From: Oceanobacillus manasiensis
GTDB lineage: Bacteria; Bacillota; Bacilli; Bacillales; Amphibacillaceae
Length of the DNA: 64,000 nucleotides
Assembly: GCF_000724085.1 (NCBI RefSeq)
Contig: NZ_CCDL010000001.1
Span: forward strand, 1,426,001-1,490,000
Reading direction: 5' to 3'
The notes under the pieces are model-generated. The model saw only the letters and a list, made by a program, of their open reading frames with translations, searched no databases and was not told where the DNA came from. Shown piece by piece: positions 1-8,349 of the stretch. Both the position numbers and the translations under genes were made by a program. The stretch's first letter is position 1. Each line of letters opens with the position of its first letter.

Positions 1-35
1 GTTGTCATATCCATAGCAATGCAACTCAAATCCAT

Positions 36-72
36 CAAAAAAGCGCCCAAATGCATTCAAGCAATGGGCGCT
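36..72 (-). terminator. Rho-independent terminator of the antiporter gene
   Basis: Inverted repeat AGCGCCCA (42-49) / TGGGCGCT (65-72). On the minus strand it is followed by a run of six to seven T (36-42 on the plus strand read as A). It lies five bases past the stop codon of the minus-strand antiporter gene. Confidence 0.85.
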
Positions 73-76
73 GTCT

Positions 77-1867
77 CTAGCTATCTTTTCTTTTCAATAA
101 AACAAGTTGCTCTCCCTTGCTTAAGTTGATTTTCTTACGCAAGCTCACGAGCTGGATCGTTTTGTTTTCTTTTTGAACAAAGAGAGGAGTAGATTCCTCC
201 GGTATAGCGTCCTTGTCCAGCTTGCAATTCTCTTTAATTGCAATAGGCTTTATTTCATACGTTGTATTTATTTTCCGATTTAGCTCAGTGAAGATGGCAT
301 TCTCTTCGAATAGCAGATGTGCTTTATGGGATGTAGTTATTTCCTTTTTACCCAAAGTGCTTCCTGCTGGTAAGGAGAAGGTATTGTTAAAACCAAATTC
401 TGGAGCGTACGTTTGACTGACAAGAGCGTTGTAGGCCATATCCCCTGTCATCGCCAATATCGTTTCATATGGCGTAAGATCTACATCATATTGCGTATGC
501 TCTGATAAAATCTGGCCGTGATAAAACGGGATGTCCTTATCGATAGCTGCCTGCAACCTCCCAATGGAAGAGTCACTAATTAGAACAGGAATGCCTAGTT
601 CTTTAATATATTTGGCAAAAGCAACGGAAAAGCTGCTTGCACCTACAATAAGAACGCCGGGTGGTGCATTGTTTGCTAGTCCAAGTGCTTTCGCCATAGG
701 ACGTAACGTGAAGCCATGGGCACAAACCGTGATGAAAACTAAGGCAAAGGTTAGCGTTGTTAATAAGGCTGCACCCTCATGCCCGTCTTCAAGTAAAATT
801 GCAGCGAAATAACCGGAAACGGTCAGTGCAACCACACCTCTGGGAGCGACCCACCCAATTAACGTCTTCTCCTGTTTCGTCAGCTCTGTTCCAATGGTCG
901 AAAGCCAGATAGATAATGGACGAACGAGAAACAGCATCACGAGTACGAACCCAATAATGGGCCATGTGAAAATTTCTGCTATTGTATCTCTGGAAAGAGA
1001 TGCTGTTAGTAAAATGAAGATCGTGGAGGTCAAAAGCACTGATATATTTTCCACAAAATGATTCACATTACCAATGGACGAAACATATCGCTTTGTGCGC
1101 GCCATCGTTAACCCCATAACCGTTACAGCGAGCATTCCCGTCTCATGCATAATGACCTCAGCTACGGTAAAGCAAAGTAGGACAAAGGCTAAAATAATTG
1201 GTGACTTAAGATATTCTGGGAAAACCCCTTTGCTTACCATGATACTTACTAACAATCCAATGCCTAATCCTAATAGAATGGCAATTAATGCGCTGAAGAA
1301 GAAGGTAAGTATATAATCTGCATGCAAACCATCTGTGTTGATGACTTTAATTACTTCATAAGCAAACAGGGCAAGCAATGGACCGAATGGGTCGACAATA
1401 ATTCCTTCCCATTTAAAAACAGCAGCAATCCGCGGACTCAGCTTAGCATTCCGTAACAGTGGAATAATTACAGTTGGGCCTGTAACTACAAATAACCCAC
1501 CAATGATGAAGGAAATTTCCAAGCTGAGACCTGCAATGTAATGCGCTGCGAGTGCCCCAAAGATCCAGGCAATAACAGCACCTATTGTCACAATCCGGAA
1601 TACAGATTTAGAAACACCCTTTATTTCTCTAACATCAAGTGTTGAGCTGCCCTCAAATAGGACAATGGCTACGGCAAGCGAGATAAGTGGACTATATAGT
1701 TCACCTAATGCCTCCTGGGGATTGAATAGACCAAAGACAGGACCGAGCAATAATCCTGCTATCGACATAATGACAATGGATGGCCACTGAATCCGCCATG
1801 CGAGCCATTGCGAAAAAATACCGACTACGAGAATAACAACCATACTTACTAAAACAATATTTTCCAA
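77..1867 (-). CDS. Cation:proton antiporter (CPA1 family) with C-terminal RCK-like domain
   Basis: This 596-residue membrane protein probably exchanges Na+ or K+ for H+ across the cytoplasmic membrane. About twelve hydrophobic segments fill residues 1-395, with the CPA1-type stretches GPTVIIPLL and WEGIIVDPFGPL near residues 130-165 and a WVAPRGVVALTVSG segment near 340. From about residue 400 the chain is soluble: GVLIVGASSFSVAFAKY resembles the nucleotide-binding start of a TrkA-N/RCK domain, followed by a RCK-C-like tail, which suggests gating by a nucleotide or ion. The start is a TTG at 1867, with AGAAGGTG about ten bases upstream. It is transcribed away from the 21-bp array and map. The family call is firm; the transported ion is not determined. 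Confidence 0.88.
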   Translation of the reverse strand: MENIVLVSMVVILVVGIFSQWLAWRIQWPSIVIMSIAGLLLGPVFGLFNPQEALGELYSPLISLAVAIVLFEGSSTLDVREIKGVSKSVFRIVTIGAVIAWIFGALAAHYIAGLSLEISFIIGGLFVVTGPTVIIPLLRNAKLSPRIAAVFKWEGIIVDPFGPLLALFAYEVIKVINTDGLHADYILTFFFSALIAILLGLGIGLLVSIMVSKGVFPEYLKSPIILAFVLLCFTVAEVIMHETGMLAVTVMGLTMARTKRYVSSIGNVNHFVENISVLLTSTIFILLTASLSRDTIAEIFTWPIIGFVLVMLFLVRPLSIWLSTIGTELTKQEKTLIGWVAPRGVVALTVSGYFAAILLEDGHEGAALLTTLTFALVFITVCAHGFTLRPMAKALGLANNAPPGVLIVGASSFSVAFAKYIKELGIPVLISDSSIGRLQAAIDKDIPFYHGQILSEHTQYDVDLTPYETILAMTGDMAYNALVSQTYAPEFGFNNTFSLPAGSTLGKKEITTSHKAHLLFEENAIFTELNRKINTTYEIKPIAIKENCKLDKDAIPEESTPLFVQKENKTIQLVSLRKKINLSKGEQLVLLKRKDS

Positions 1868-1984
1868 AAGGACACCTTCTAACCAATATAATGGTATTCA
1901 TTTTACCAAGTTTGTTCACCTTTGTCGCTATTTAGAAATTAAGTGGGGGTGAGCAGGAATATTGTTAGCGACACAGATTAGCGG

Positions 1985-2196
1985 TTCAAGTGACGCAACA
2001 CCAAGTCAAAGTGACGCACCAATCACTTGAATTGGCGCAGCCCCAAGCGAAAGTGACGCACCAATGACTGAAGTGGCGCAACACCAAGTCAAAGTGACGC
2101 AACAATGACCTGAAGTGGCGCAACACCAAGTCAAAGTGACGCACCAATGACCTGAAGTGGCGCAACACCAAGCGAAAGTGACGACACCAACCGGTA
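1985..2196. repeat. 21-bp-period intergenic array (word AAGTGRCGCA)
   Basis: Ten imperfect units begin at 1988, 2009, 2030, 2051, 2071, 2092, 2113, 2134, 2155 and 2176, so nine steps are 21 bp except one of 20. Each unit opens with AAGTGACGCA or AAGTGGCGCA; the remaining bases alternate between two versions, giving a 42-bp super-repeat. It lies between the divergent antiporter and map genes. It is not recognised as a known element. Reading frames through it show heptad repeats only because 21 is a multiple of three; none has a ribosome binding site. Confidence 0.85.
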
Positions 2197-2230
2197 GATG
2201 ATGAACAACTATTTCATTTAATTAAAAGCA

Positions 2231-2261
2231 ACTGTCATGGATTAATATATCCATGTATAAT
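2231..2261 (+). promoter_or_regulatory. Probable sigma-A promoter of map with a palindrome in the spacer
   Basis: A perfect TATAAT (2256-2261) is preceded at 18 bp by CTGTCA, a weak -35. The spacer carries the inverted repeat CATGGA (2236-2241) / TCCATG (2250-2255), which may be an operator. The region is about 70 bases upstream of the map start. This is inference from motif match and spacing only. Confidence 0.5.
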
Positions 2262-2330
2262 AAAACCATGACTATACTAAAATTAAAATGAAGTACAGAT
2301 CATAAAACACTTCAAAAGTGAGGGTATACG

Positions 2331-3071
2331 ATGATTGCAAAGACAGAAGAGGATTTTAATGGATTAAAAGAAATTGGAAAAGTATGTGGAGCAATTCGAA
2401 ATGAATTAGTCCGTTCTACTAAACCTGGAGTAACCACGAAAGAACTCGATGAAATAGCGGGAAAGATGTTTGATAAAGAAGGTGCCGAATCTGCACCAAA
2501 AGGGGAATACGATTTCCCCGGATATACATGTATAAGCGTAAACGAAGAAGTAGCGCATGGCATTCCTGGTGATCGAATCATCCAGGAAGGGGATCTTGTT
2601 AATATTGATGTTTCCGGTTCAAAAAACGGTTATTTCGCAGATACTGGGGTTTCTTTTGTAGTTGGAGAGGGAGAGGCCATTTTACAAAAGATATGTGATG
2701 TTGCAAAAGAAGCATTCGACACTGGACTAAAGAAGGCAAAACCGGGATCAAGAAAGAATGCACTTGGGAAAGCTGTACAAAGTGTAGCAAAACAGCATAA
2801 CTTAACGGTGATCACAAACCTTACTGGGCATGGTGTAGGGCGATCCATTCATGAAGCACCAGATCATATCTTCAATTACAGCACTCGCTGGGACGACGAA
2901 ATTTTAAAAGAGGGTATGGTAATTGCCTTTGAACCTTTTATCTCTACATTAGAAGAGGAAGTTTTTCAATCTGATGATGGGTGGACCTATCTAACCGATG
3001 AAAGCTTTGTCGCTCAATACGAGCATACGATTATACTAACAAAAGAAGGTCCGATCATTACGACCTTGTAA
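2331..3071 (+). CDS. map: Type I methionine aminopeptidase
   Basis: This cytoplasmic metalloenzyme removes the initiator methionine from nascent proteins. The 246-residue length fits the catalytic domain alone, without an N-terminal zinc finger. The five expected metal ligands are visible: D93 and D104 (VNIDVSGSKNGYFADTG), H167 (GHGVGRSIHE), E201 (FEPF) and E231 (QYEHT); the substrate-side histidine is H76 (VAHGIPGD). It is monocistronic with its own probable promoter and terminator, not in the ribosomal-protein cluster where the main Bacillus map lies, so it is probably a second, MapB-type copy. The start has GAGGG seven to eight bases upstream. Confidence 0.95.
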   Translation: MIAKTEEDFNGLKEIGKVCGAIRNELVRSTKPGVTTKELDEIAGKMFDKEGAESAPKGEYDFPGYTCISVNEEVAHGIPGDRIIQEGDLVNIDVSGSKNGYFADTGVSFVVGEGEAILQKICDVAKEAFDTGLKKAKPGSRKNALGKAVQSVAKQHNLTVITNLTGHGVGRSIHEAPDHIFNYSTRWDDEILKEGMVIAFEPFISTLEEEVFQSDDGWTYLTDESFVAQYEHTIILTKEGPIITTL

Positions 3072-3089
3072 AAAAACTTTAATTACAAT

Positions 3090-3177
3090 GCGATTGCTTC
3101 ATATAGCGTCTCAGCTTTTCATCACTTGGTGATGCAAGGGCTTATCAAGACGCTCATTGAAACAGTCGCTTTTTTTA
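3090..3177 (+). terminator. Long hairpin terminator after map
   Basis: The outer stem GCGATTG (3090-3096) pairs with CAGTCGC (3163-3169) with one G-U pair, and an inner stem AGCGTCT (3105-3111) pairs with AGACGCT (3148-3154). Seven T follow directly. It lies about 20 bases after the map stop codon. The long apical loop is unusual. Confidence 0.6.
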
Positions 3178-3253
3178 CGGGAATATTATTTGAAAATTAT
3201 GGTATTATTGAGTGGAGTAAAATAACTAGCGAGGGAGGAAGGCTGGTAACAAT

Positions 3254-3439
3254 ATGTTTAAGGAAAGCATCAGATATCCAATAATATATTTTGTTGTTTT
3301 AACAGTTTGGCAGATTATTAAAGATCAAGAGATTCGCTGGTTTGAAAATATATTTCAAGTTACGTTTATATTTTTAATCTTTCTTTTTTATAATTGGACA
3401 AAGATACCTTATGATTGGAATAAGAATAAGGAAAAATAA
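3254..3439 (+). CDS. Small membrane protein of unknown function
   Basis: This 61-residue protein has one clear hydrophobic segment (ITYFVVLTVW-like, residues 9-22) and a second at about 35-47, then a charged tail ending in KNKEK. A good ribosome binding site (GAGGGAGGAA, 3231-3240) precedes the ATG, which supports translation. It is not recognised as a named family. It lies alone between the map terminator and a GNAT gene 45 bases downstream, which may be co-transcribed. Confidence 0.6.
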   Translation: MFKESIRYPIIYFVVLTVWQIIKDQEIRWFENIFQVTFIFLIFLFYNWTKIPYDWNKNKEK

Positions 3440-3484
3440 GTGTCTAATCGAGATGCAGTGTGCGATAAAGTGAGGTGTTAGCTT

Positions 3485-4312
3485 ATGATTTCAGAATTAC
3501 ATAAGTCCAAATTCTATATGTGTAGAGGTTTATTATATGAGCAAGGACAATTGGAAGCAAAGGCTATTATCGAAGGCACCAACCCAGGGCGGGTGTTTGT
3601 AGATGATCTGGAGTCAGCATCCACAGGACTTATCTGGTTAGGTAATAACGATGGTTTTATCTTTATTGGAGATGAAAAAAACGAAGCGTTTCATACCCAG
3701 TTAAATGATTTTATTGATTCTATATTAACTCCAGAAGCTAGGAAGGTTGGTCTAACCTGGTTTGAGATGGTTGGGAATCATAAAGGATGGGATAAGGTTA
3801 TTAAGGATGTATTTGAGCATCGAAAATTAGGTTGCTGGGACCAAAAGGTTTATATTTTAAAAAAAGAAAATTATCAAGCCAACTTTGAACAGAATATCGG
3901 GTCAGAGTATAAGGTTCTGAAAATGAACGAAACACTATTTCACAATAGGGGTAACGCTGTTAAAAATATTGAGTTTTTACGTTCCAAAATATTAGAATTT
4001 TGGTCTACTCATGAAGCGTTTTTTAACAAAGGTGTTGGTTACTGTGTGATTCACGAAAATGAAATGGTAAGTGTCTGCTTTTCAGGGTTTGTTGCTGGAA
4101 ATGTTCATTGTATAGACATTGAAACGTTAGAAGCACATCAAGGGAAAAAACTGGCGCAAAAAGTTGCTCAAAGCTTTGTAGAAGATTGCTTGAATCATAA
4201 CTTAACACCGTATTGGGATTGTATGGAGTCTAACAAGCCTTCCGTTGCTGTTGCAGAGAAATTAGGATTTAGAAACATATTCAACTACAAAGGATTTGAA
4301 TTTCAGTTGTAG
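3485..4312 (+). CDS. GNAT-family N-acetyltransferase
   Basis: The 275-residue protein has a divergent N-terminal half and a C-terminal acetyltransferase fold from about residue 165. The segment VHCIDIETLEAHQGKKLAQKVA (205-226) is the acetyl-CoA-binding region with the Q/R-x-x-G/A-K-type loop, and NKPSVAVAEKLGFR (251-264) is the usual GNAT C-terminal motif. This layout fits the Bacillus GNAT_acetyltran group with two tandem GNAT-like halves. The substrate is unknown. GAGGTG lies nine bases before the ATG. A hairpin terminator follows. Confidence 0.8.
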   Translation: MISELHKSKFYMCRGLLYEQGQLEAKAIIEGTNPGRVFVDDLESASTGLIWLGNNDGFIFIGDEKNEAFHTQLNDFIDSILTPEARKVGLTWFEMVGNHKGWDKVIKDVFEHRKLGCWDQKVYILKKENYQANFEQNIGSEYKVLKMNETLFHNRGNAVKNIEFLRSKILEFWSTHEAFFNKGVGYCVIHENEMVSVCFSGFVAGNVHCIDIETLEAHQGKKLAQKVAQSFVEDCLNHNLTPYWDCMESNKPSVAVAEKLGFRNIFNYKGFEFQL

Positions 4313-4332
4313 CGGTGGATGCGATTAAGGAA

Positions 4333-4365
4333 AGCGTTAATTCCAGGAGGATTAACGCTGCTTTT
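4333..4365 (+). terminator. Rho-independent terminator after the GNAT gene
   Basis: Perfect 9-bp stem AGCGTTAAT (4333-4341) / ATTAACGCT (4351-4359) followed by GCTTTTG. Confidence 0.65.
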
Positions 4366-4422
4366 GTAGTGGTAGTATTGTACTAAAATGGCAGGTTAGT
4401 GCAAGATAAGGAGGGAGAGAAA

Positions 4423-4806
4423 TTGGTAGTCCCCAAGAAAAAGATACTGAAAAATTGGATTGTTCTTTTTGCCTTAGTCTTAATAGTAGTTGTCGGTTCA
4501 TTGTATTACGTATATTTCTTTACACCTAAAAACTCACTTGAACTGTATCAGGAATTAGCTTTTGCAGAGAGTTTTGAGGAAGCGGAAGGACTAACTTTAG
4601 ATGGTTACGAAGCTAATTTTAAAGAAGAAGACTTCAACTTTATTCAAGCCAACACAGCGGACTCGGTAAGACAATTCTCTCTTTTTGATTATAAGGATAA
4701 GTCATATGTAGTTATGACTTCCCCAGGAACTGAGAAACTAAAGGTTCTTGCGGTAGAAGAATTACCAGATGACATTAGAAAATTCTTTAGGGAACTTCCG
4801 AAGTAA
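4423..4806 (+). CDS. Membrane-anchored protein of unknown function
   Basis: The protein has a short basic N-terminus (VVPKKKILKN), one strong transmembrane segment (about residues 12-34) and a soluble, probably extracellular domain of about 90 residues. No family is recognised. A GTG at 4399 gives a longer frame, but the strong site AAGGAGGG (4407-4414) sits downstream of it and eight to nine bases before an in-frame TTG at 4423, so TTG 4423 is chosen, giving 127 residues. Its job is unknown. Confidence 0.6.
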   Translation: MVVPKKKILKNWIVLFALVLIVVVGSLYYVYFFTPKNSLELYQELAFAESFEEAEGLTLDGYEANFKEEDFNFIQANTADSVRQFSLFDYKDKSYVVMTSPGTEKLKVLAVEELPDDIRKFFRELPK

Positions 4807-4978
4807 AGTCGTTAATAAGTGAGCGGGTGCAACAGGAAAACAATTGCAGTCTCAACTTTGCTTTTTTGATTATTGCAGTGTTGGGAAGTGAAATTGTTGA
4901 AGGGGGGATATGAAATCCTGTTTTCTTTCTATGCATAATTTTGCTTATATATCAAAGTATCAGGGAGGAGAGAGACAT

Positions 4979-5557
4979 TTGAAAAATTCGTTCGTGATGG
5001 TGACGGATACATCCTTTGCTTTGAACTTCTTAATTTACATACAAAATATATATTTGAATCAAAATGAAGAGGAAGAAAAATTAAGGTTTCCTTATTTATC
5101 AACAAGAATGGCGTTTAAAAATGATTTTGAAAAACAGTATAAAGAACTTTGGGAAGAAGTAGCAGAACGAATAGGTAACGACAATAGAAATGGGCCAACA
5201 CCATTTTATGGAGAGAAGGATTTATTTTTTCAAAGGCTTTTTGTGAATGATGAAGTTAGTTTAATGGACTTTCATGAGGCATATAAAACATTCGAGGTGT
5301 GGTGGAATAGCTTTGCTGGATATTTCGCAATTGAAAGGTCTATTGAAGAAAAGGGACAACAATTATATGAAGAGATTTCAGACTTGTTGCTTCAAAAGAG
5401 AATGGAACCAAAAAGCCGATTGAAGATAAGTCTGATATATGATGAATCTTTATTAGCTGATACCCAATTCTCCTCATATTTTGCTGTTCTTCCGATTAAA
5501 GACTTTTTTCTTCATTATGAAGAGTTGGTTTTAAAATTAGAGGTTTGTATTGATTAA
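4979..5557 (+). CDS. Hypothetical cytoplasmic protein
   Basis: This protein is rich in Glu, Phe and Tyr, has no signal peptide and no membrane segment, and is not recognised as any family. Two starts are possible. ATG 4910 has a G-run only two to four bases upstream, which is too close. TTG 4979 has GGGAGGAG at 4963-4970 with eight-base spacing and is preferred, giving 192 residues. It lies among small hypothetical genes on the same strand. Confidence 0.55.
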   Translation: MKNSFVMVTDTSFALNFLIYIQNIYLNQNEEEEKLRFPYLSTRMAFKNDFEKQYKELWEEVAERIGNDNRNGPTPFYGEKDLFFQRLFVNDEVSLMDFHEAYKTFEVWWNSFAGYFAIERSIEEKGQQLYEEISDLLLQKRMEPKSRLKISLIYDESLLADTQFSSYFAVLPIKDFFLHYEELVLKLEVCID

Positions 5558-5644
5558 CTAATTGTTGTTTTATTTGAACTAGGTATTTTTCTAGAGTTCT
5601 TCTATTTAATAAAGATCCGATTTACCAAGGGTGGCGGGAACAAA

Positions 5645-5839
5645 ATGGAAATTAAAGTTGGAAATTGGACAATTACTTCAAAATCAATATTTAATGTAAT
5701 GTTTATATTGGTTTTACTTGCTACCATTGCTCAAATAATAATTAATATTCTTTCTGATAGAGACTTTATTACAGGAATGGTTATTTTTTCAACTTGCGCA
5801 ACTGGTATATGCTATTATTTTAGTAAAGAAAATATTTAA
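5645..5839 (+). CDS. Small membrane protein, two predicted helices
   Basis: This 64-residue protein has hydrophobic segments at about 17-37 and 43-58. GGGTGGCGGG lies about nine bases before the ATG. No family is recognised. It may be co-transcribed with the preceding hypothetical gene. Confidence 0.5.
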   Translation: MEIKVGNWTITSKSIFNVMFILVLLATIAQIIINILSDRDFITGMVIFSTCATGICYYFSKENI

Positions 5840-5944
5840 ATTTTTGCACCTTTCCTAGATTCTCTTGAGACAATGAATGTTGGATAGGAGTTAATAGTAA
5901 AAGCAGCAATAATTATAGACGAATGCACATTATGTTAAATAGCT

Positions 5945-5990
5945 AAGGGCAAGTATAGTAGGTATACTTCTATACTTGCCCTTTCTATTT
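5945..5990. terminator. Strong intergenic terminator between convergent genes
   Basis: A 14-bp perfect stem, AAGGGCAAGTATAG (5945-5958) and its complement (5970-5983), is followed on the plus strand by TCTATTTT. It lies between the plus-strand small membrane gene and the end of minus-strand bdhA and may act for both, though the T-rich side favours the plus strand. Confidence 0.75.
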
Positions 5991-6027
5991 TAGGAAAGTT
6001 AAATTTACTTTAAATAAGATTCTCTAC

Positions 6028-7077
6028 TTATTTCTCTCCACTTAACTCCACAAGAATTTTCGCTTGGGATTTATCATTGGATAAAGCCTCAAAACCTTTT
6101 TCCACAATATCATCAAGCTTAATATTATCTGTAATCACACCTTGTGGCTTGAGCTGTCCTGCTGCCATCAAGTCAATGGTTTTCTGGAAAGTAGATGGCG
6201 CATATGCTGCAGATGATGTGATGCGCACGCCTTTTCCAGTTAGTTGGAATGGGTTCCATGTGATTGGTTTAGAGAAAATAGATACGATTACCATCATCCC
6301 ACGTGGCTTTGTTGCATTAATAGATTGTTGGAAAGTAGCTTCTACGCCAGCCACTTCAAAGGATACATCGACGCCTTCTGGTTCAATTTCGAAAATGCCT
6401 TTGACTGGATCTGTTTCACCCGAATTAATACAGTGGGTTGCTCCGAGTTCTTTTGCTTTTTGTAAGCGGGTTTCAGATAAATCAAGTGCAATAATGTTGG
6501 TAGCACCTGCTGCTCTGGCTGCAATGATAGTGAGTAATCCGATCGGACCAGCACCAAATACGGCAACTGTATCACCGAAGGACATTTCACTTTCTTTAAC
6601 CGCCTGTACTGCAACTGCTGTCGGCTCTGTAATCGCACCGTCTTGTAATGTTAATGAATCTGGTAAATGATACACGTTTGTTGCAGGCACGTTGGCGTAG
6701 TCTGTAAAACCGCCGTCTGTATGAAGTCCTATAAATGCAAACCCGTCATATATGTCCAAACCTTCTTCTTTATTCCCATAAGTTAAGGTAGGGTTCACCG
6801 CGACGCGATCGCCTGCTTTAAATTCTGTGACATCTACGCCAATCTCTTCTACAACACCAGCAAATTCATGCCCGAATGTAAAAGGCGCTTTGTCACCAGT
6901 TAGTGGTTCTTTTTCATCTACTGGCACAGTGATTGGTCCGTGCTCATATTCATGCAGGTCACTTCCGCAAATTCCTGCCCAGGCTACTTTTACTTTTACT
7001 TCTGTATCTTTTAATGGTCTCAATTCACGATCTTCAATTCGCATATCTTTCTTGTCATACCATACTGCTGCTTTCAT
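6028..7077 (-). CDS. bdhA: (R,R)-butanediol dehydrogenase (medium-chain Zn-dependent)
   Basis: This cytoplasmic NAD-dependent enzyme interconverts acetoin and 2,3-butanediol, a redox-balancing reaction. The 349-residue chain has the N-terminal catalytic fold with zinc ligands C37 (GICGSD), H70 and E71 (FGHEFAG) and the Rossmann motif GAGPIGLL near residue 175. The loop that holds four structural-zinc cysteines in many alcohol dehydrogenases (about residues 94-118) has none, as in Bacillus BdhA from memory. GGAGGT lies close upstream of the ATG. An exact Rex operator is 80 bases upstream, so NADH-responsive repression is likely. It is monocistronic. Related polyol dehydrogenases are the main alternative. 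Confidence 0.88.
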   Translation of the reverse strand: MKAAVWYDKKDMRIEDRELRPLKDTEVKVKVAWAGICGSDLHEYEHGPITVPVDEKEPLTGDKAPFTFGHEFAGVVEEIGVDVTEFKAGDRVAVNPTLTYGNKEEGLDIYDGFAFIGLHTDGGFTDYANVPATNVYHLPDSLTLQDGAITEPTAVAVQAVKESEMSFGDTVAVFGAGPIGLLTIIAARAAGATNIIALDLSETRLQKAKELGATHCINSGETDPVKGIFEIEPEGVDVSFEVAGVEATFQQSINATKPRGMMVIVSIFSKPITWNPFQLTGKGVRITSSAAYAPSTFQKTIDLMAAGQLKPQGVITDNIKLDDIVEKGFEALSNDKSQAKILVELSGEK

Positions 7078-7156
7078 TACAACGACCTCCTAGTAAAATA
7101 ACTTCTAGAATTCAGTACTATTGTACTATACCTGTTTTATAAGTGGATTAAACTGA

Positions 7157-7174
7157 TTGTGAATTAATTCACAA
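7157..7174 (-). promoter_or_regulatory. Rex operator upstream of bdhA
   Basis: The perfect 18-bp palindrome TTGTGAATTAATTCACAA matches the Rex consensus TTGTGAA-N4-TTCACAA exactly. It overlaps a possible -35 (TTCACA) that lies 16 bp from TATAAA reading toward bdhA. Rex binds NAD+ and leaves DNA when NADH rises, so bdhA would be induced under fermentation or oxygen limitation. Confidence 0.85.
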
Positions 7175-7262
7175 AAATTCCAAAAAAAGTAAATGGTAAC
7201 GTATACGATTCATAATCCGAATGTTAAAATAAATGAAAAAGGCCGTAGAAGGAGTTGAGTAA

Positions 7263-7913
7263 ATGAATAAAGGAAAGGTTTTATTTTGGATATTTTTCAT
7301 CACTTTAAGTTTTATCATTACATATAGTACCTTTTCTTTTGTAGATGGATTTTTATCCTGGTATTCATCCTTTTTTACTATTATCTTTTTTGTGCTTTAT
7401 CTGCTTATCATCATTCCCATTGCTGCATTTATTTCAGAGAAGCTGGTTATTTTGTGTCTTGGGAATGGACTGGAAAAGAGTCGAAATTTCAAGAGATTTA
7501 TTGTGCTCTTGGCCGTTGTACCCATTAGTCTATATGGTCTTTTTTTAGTGAATGAATATAGAGAAAAGGGATTAGAAGAGGTTATGGGTTCAGATGTTTC
7601 GAATTTTGATTACTTGTATTTTTCTAATCATGAGGAGTTTAATTATTGGAAAACGGAGGAAAGAAAAGCAGCTGAAGAATTATTTGCTTTTCTCAGTAAC
7701 TACGAAGTGAAAAAGATGAAAGATGCCGAGTGGTTTAGTGATGTGTCAGGAGTAGAAGGCTTTGAGGTTACCATTTATAATAACGGGAAACCCCAGATTG
7801 CAGGCGTTTATGAGGATCGAATTCATGTTTATAATGGGGGAGATTACTATAAGGTAGTAAATGGTCCAATAGATACTGCTTGGGTAGAGAAATTTCAAAG
7901 GCAATATCAATAG
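7263..7913 (+). CDS. Hypothetical membrane protein with C-terminal extracytoplasmic domain
   Basis: Three hydrophobic segments (about residues 7-28, 35-60 and 75-95) are followed by a soluble domain of about 115 residues that ends in an aromatic-rich segment. GAAGGAG lies nine bases before the ATG. No family is recognised and the neighbours give no functional hint. A weak hairpin (AAAGCAGTC 7973-7981 / GACTGCTTT 7987-7995) follows the gene. Confidence 0.6.
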   Translation: MNKGKVLFWIFFITLSFIITYSTFSFVDGFLSWYSSFFTIIFFVLYLLIIIPIAAFISEKLVILCLGNGLEKSRNFKRFIVLLAVVPISLYGLFLVNEYREKGLEEVMGSDVSNFDYLYFSNHEEFNYWKTEERKAAEELFAFLSNYEVKKMKDAEWFSDVSGVEGFEVTIYNNGKPQIAGVYEDRIHVYNGGDYYKVVNGPIDTAWVEKFQRQYQ

Positions 7914-8151
7914 AACATTTACATACAGCAGAGTTATTTTTCCAGGAAACAGGTTGATAAGGGCGAAATAAAAAAGCAGTCTAATGGACTGCTTTAGCTA
8001 TGTCTAAACTTCTATCCTGTTCATCCTGGACGCAATCTGAAAATTATAGATATTTAAAGAAAAAAGACTAAAGGGTTTGCCTCTCAATATAACTTTACAT
8101 GAATTTTAAAATTCGGATCAGACTAGAAAGGAAGTGAAGGAGGGATAATAG

Positions 8152-8253
8152 ATGGCAAAAGGAAAAACAAAAACAAAGAACAAAAGCAAGGAAGAAATTA
8201 ATGACATGAAAAACGACAACAAATACAAGCGTAATCGACCACCAGGTAATTAA
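8152..8253 (+). CDS. Very small lysine-rich protein (33 aa)
   Basis: The ORF reads MAKGKTKTKNKSKEE... and ends in NRPPGN. It is highly basic and polar, with no hydrophobic stretch. GAAGGAGGG lies directly upstream with good spacing to the ATG, which is unusual for chance in this AT-rich gap. Composition recalls minor spore proteins or nucleic-acid-binding peptides, but no family is recognised. There is no clear terminator on its own strand. Confidence 0.5.
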   Translation: MAKGKTKTKNKSKEEINDMKNDNKYKRNRPPGN

Positions 8254-8300
8254 GAATAAAACGGAAAACGCCATAAAAACATAGTGGAACGAAAAAATTC

Positions 8301-8336
8301 TTAAAAACCCCCAGCAGCTAAAAACTACTGGGGGTT
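8301..8336 (-). terminator. Terminator of the short-chain dehydrogenase operon
   Basis: Perfect stem AACCCCCAG (8306-8314) / CTGGGGGTT (8328-8336); on the minus strand it is followed by TTTTTAAGAATTTTTT. It lies 13 bases after the stop codon of the minus-strand dehydrogenase gene. Confidence 0.85.
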
Positions 8337-8349
8337 GAACTTGTTCATA

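Noticed and set aside
1986..2171. Minus-strand ORF with RHF heptads in the 21-bp array
   Set aside because: No ribosome binding site; repetition is at DNA level and both strands stay open.
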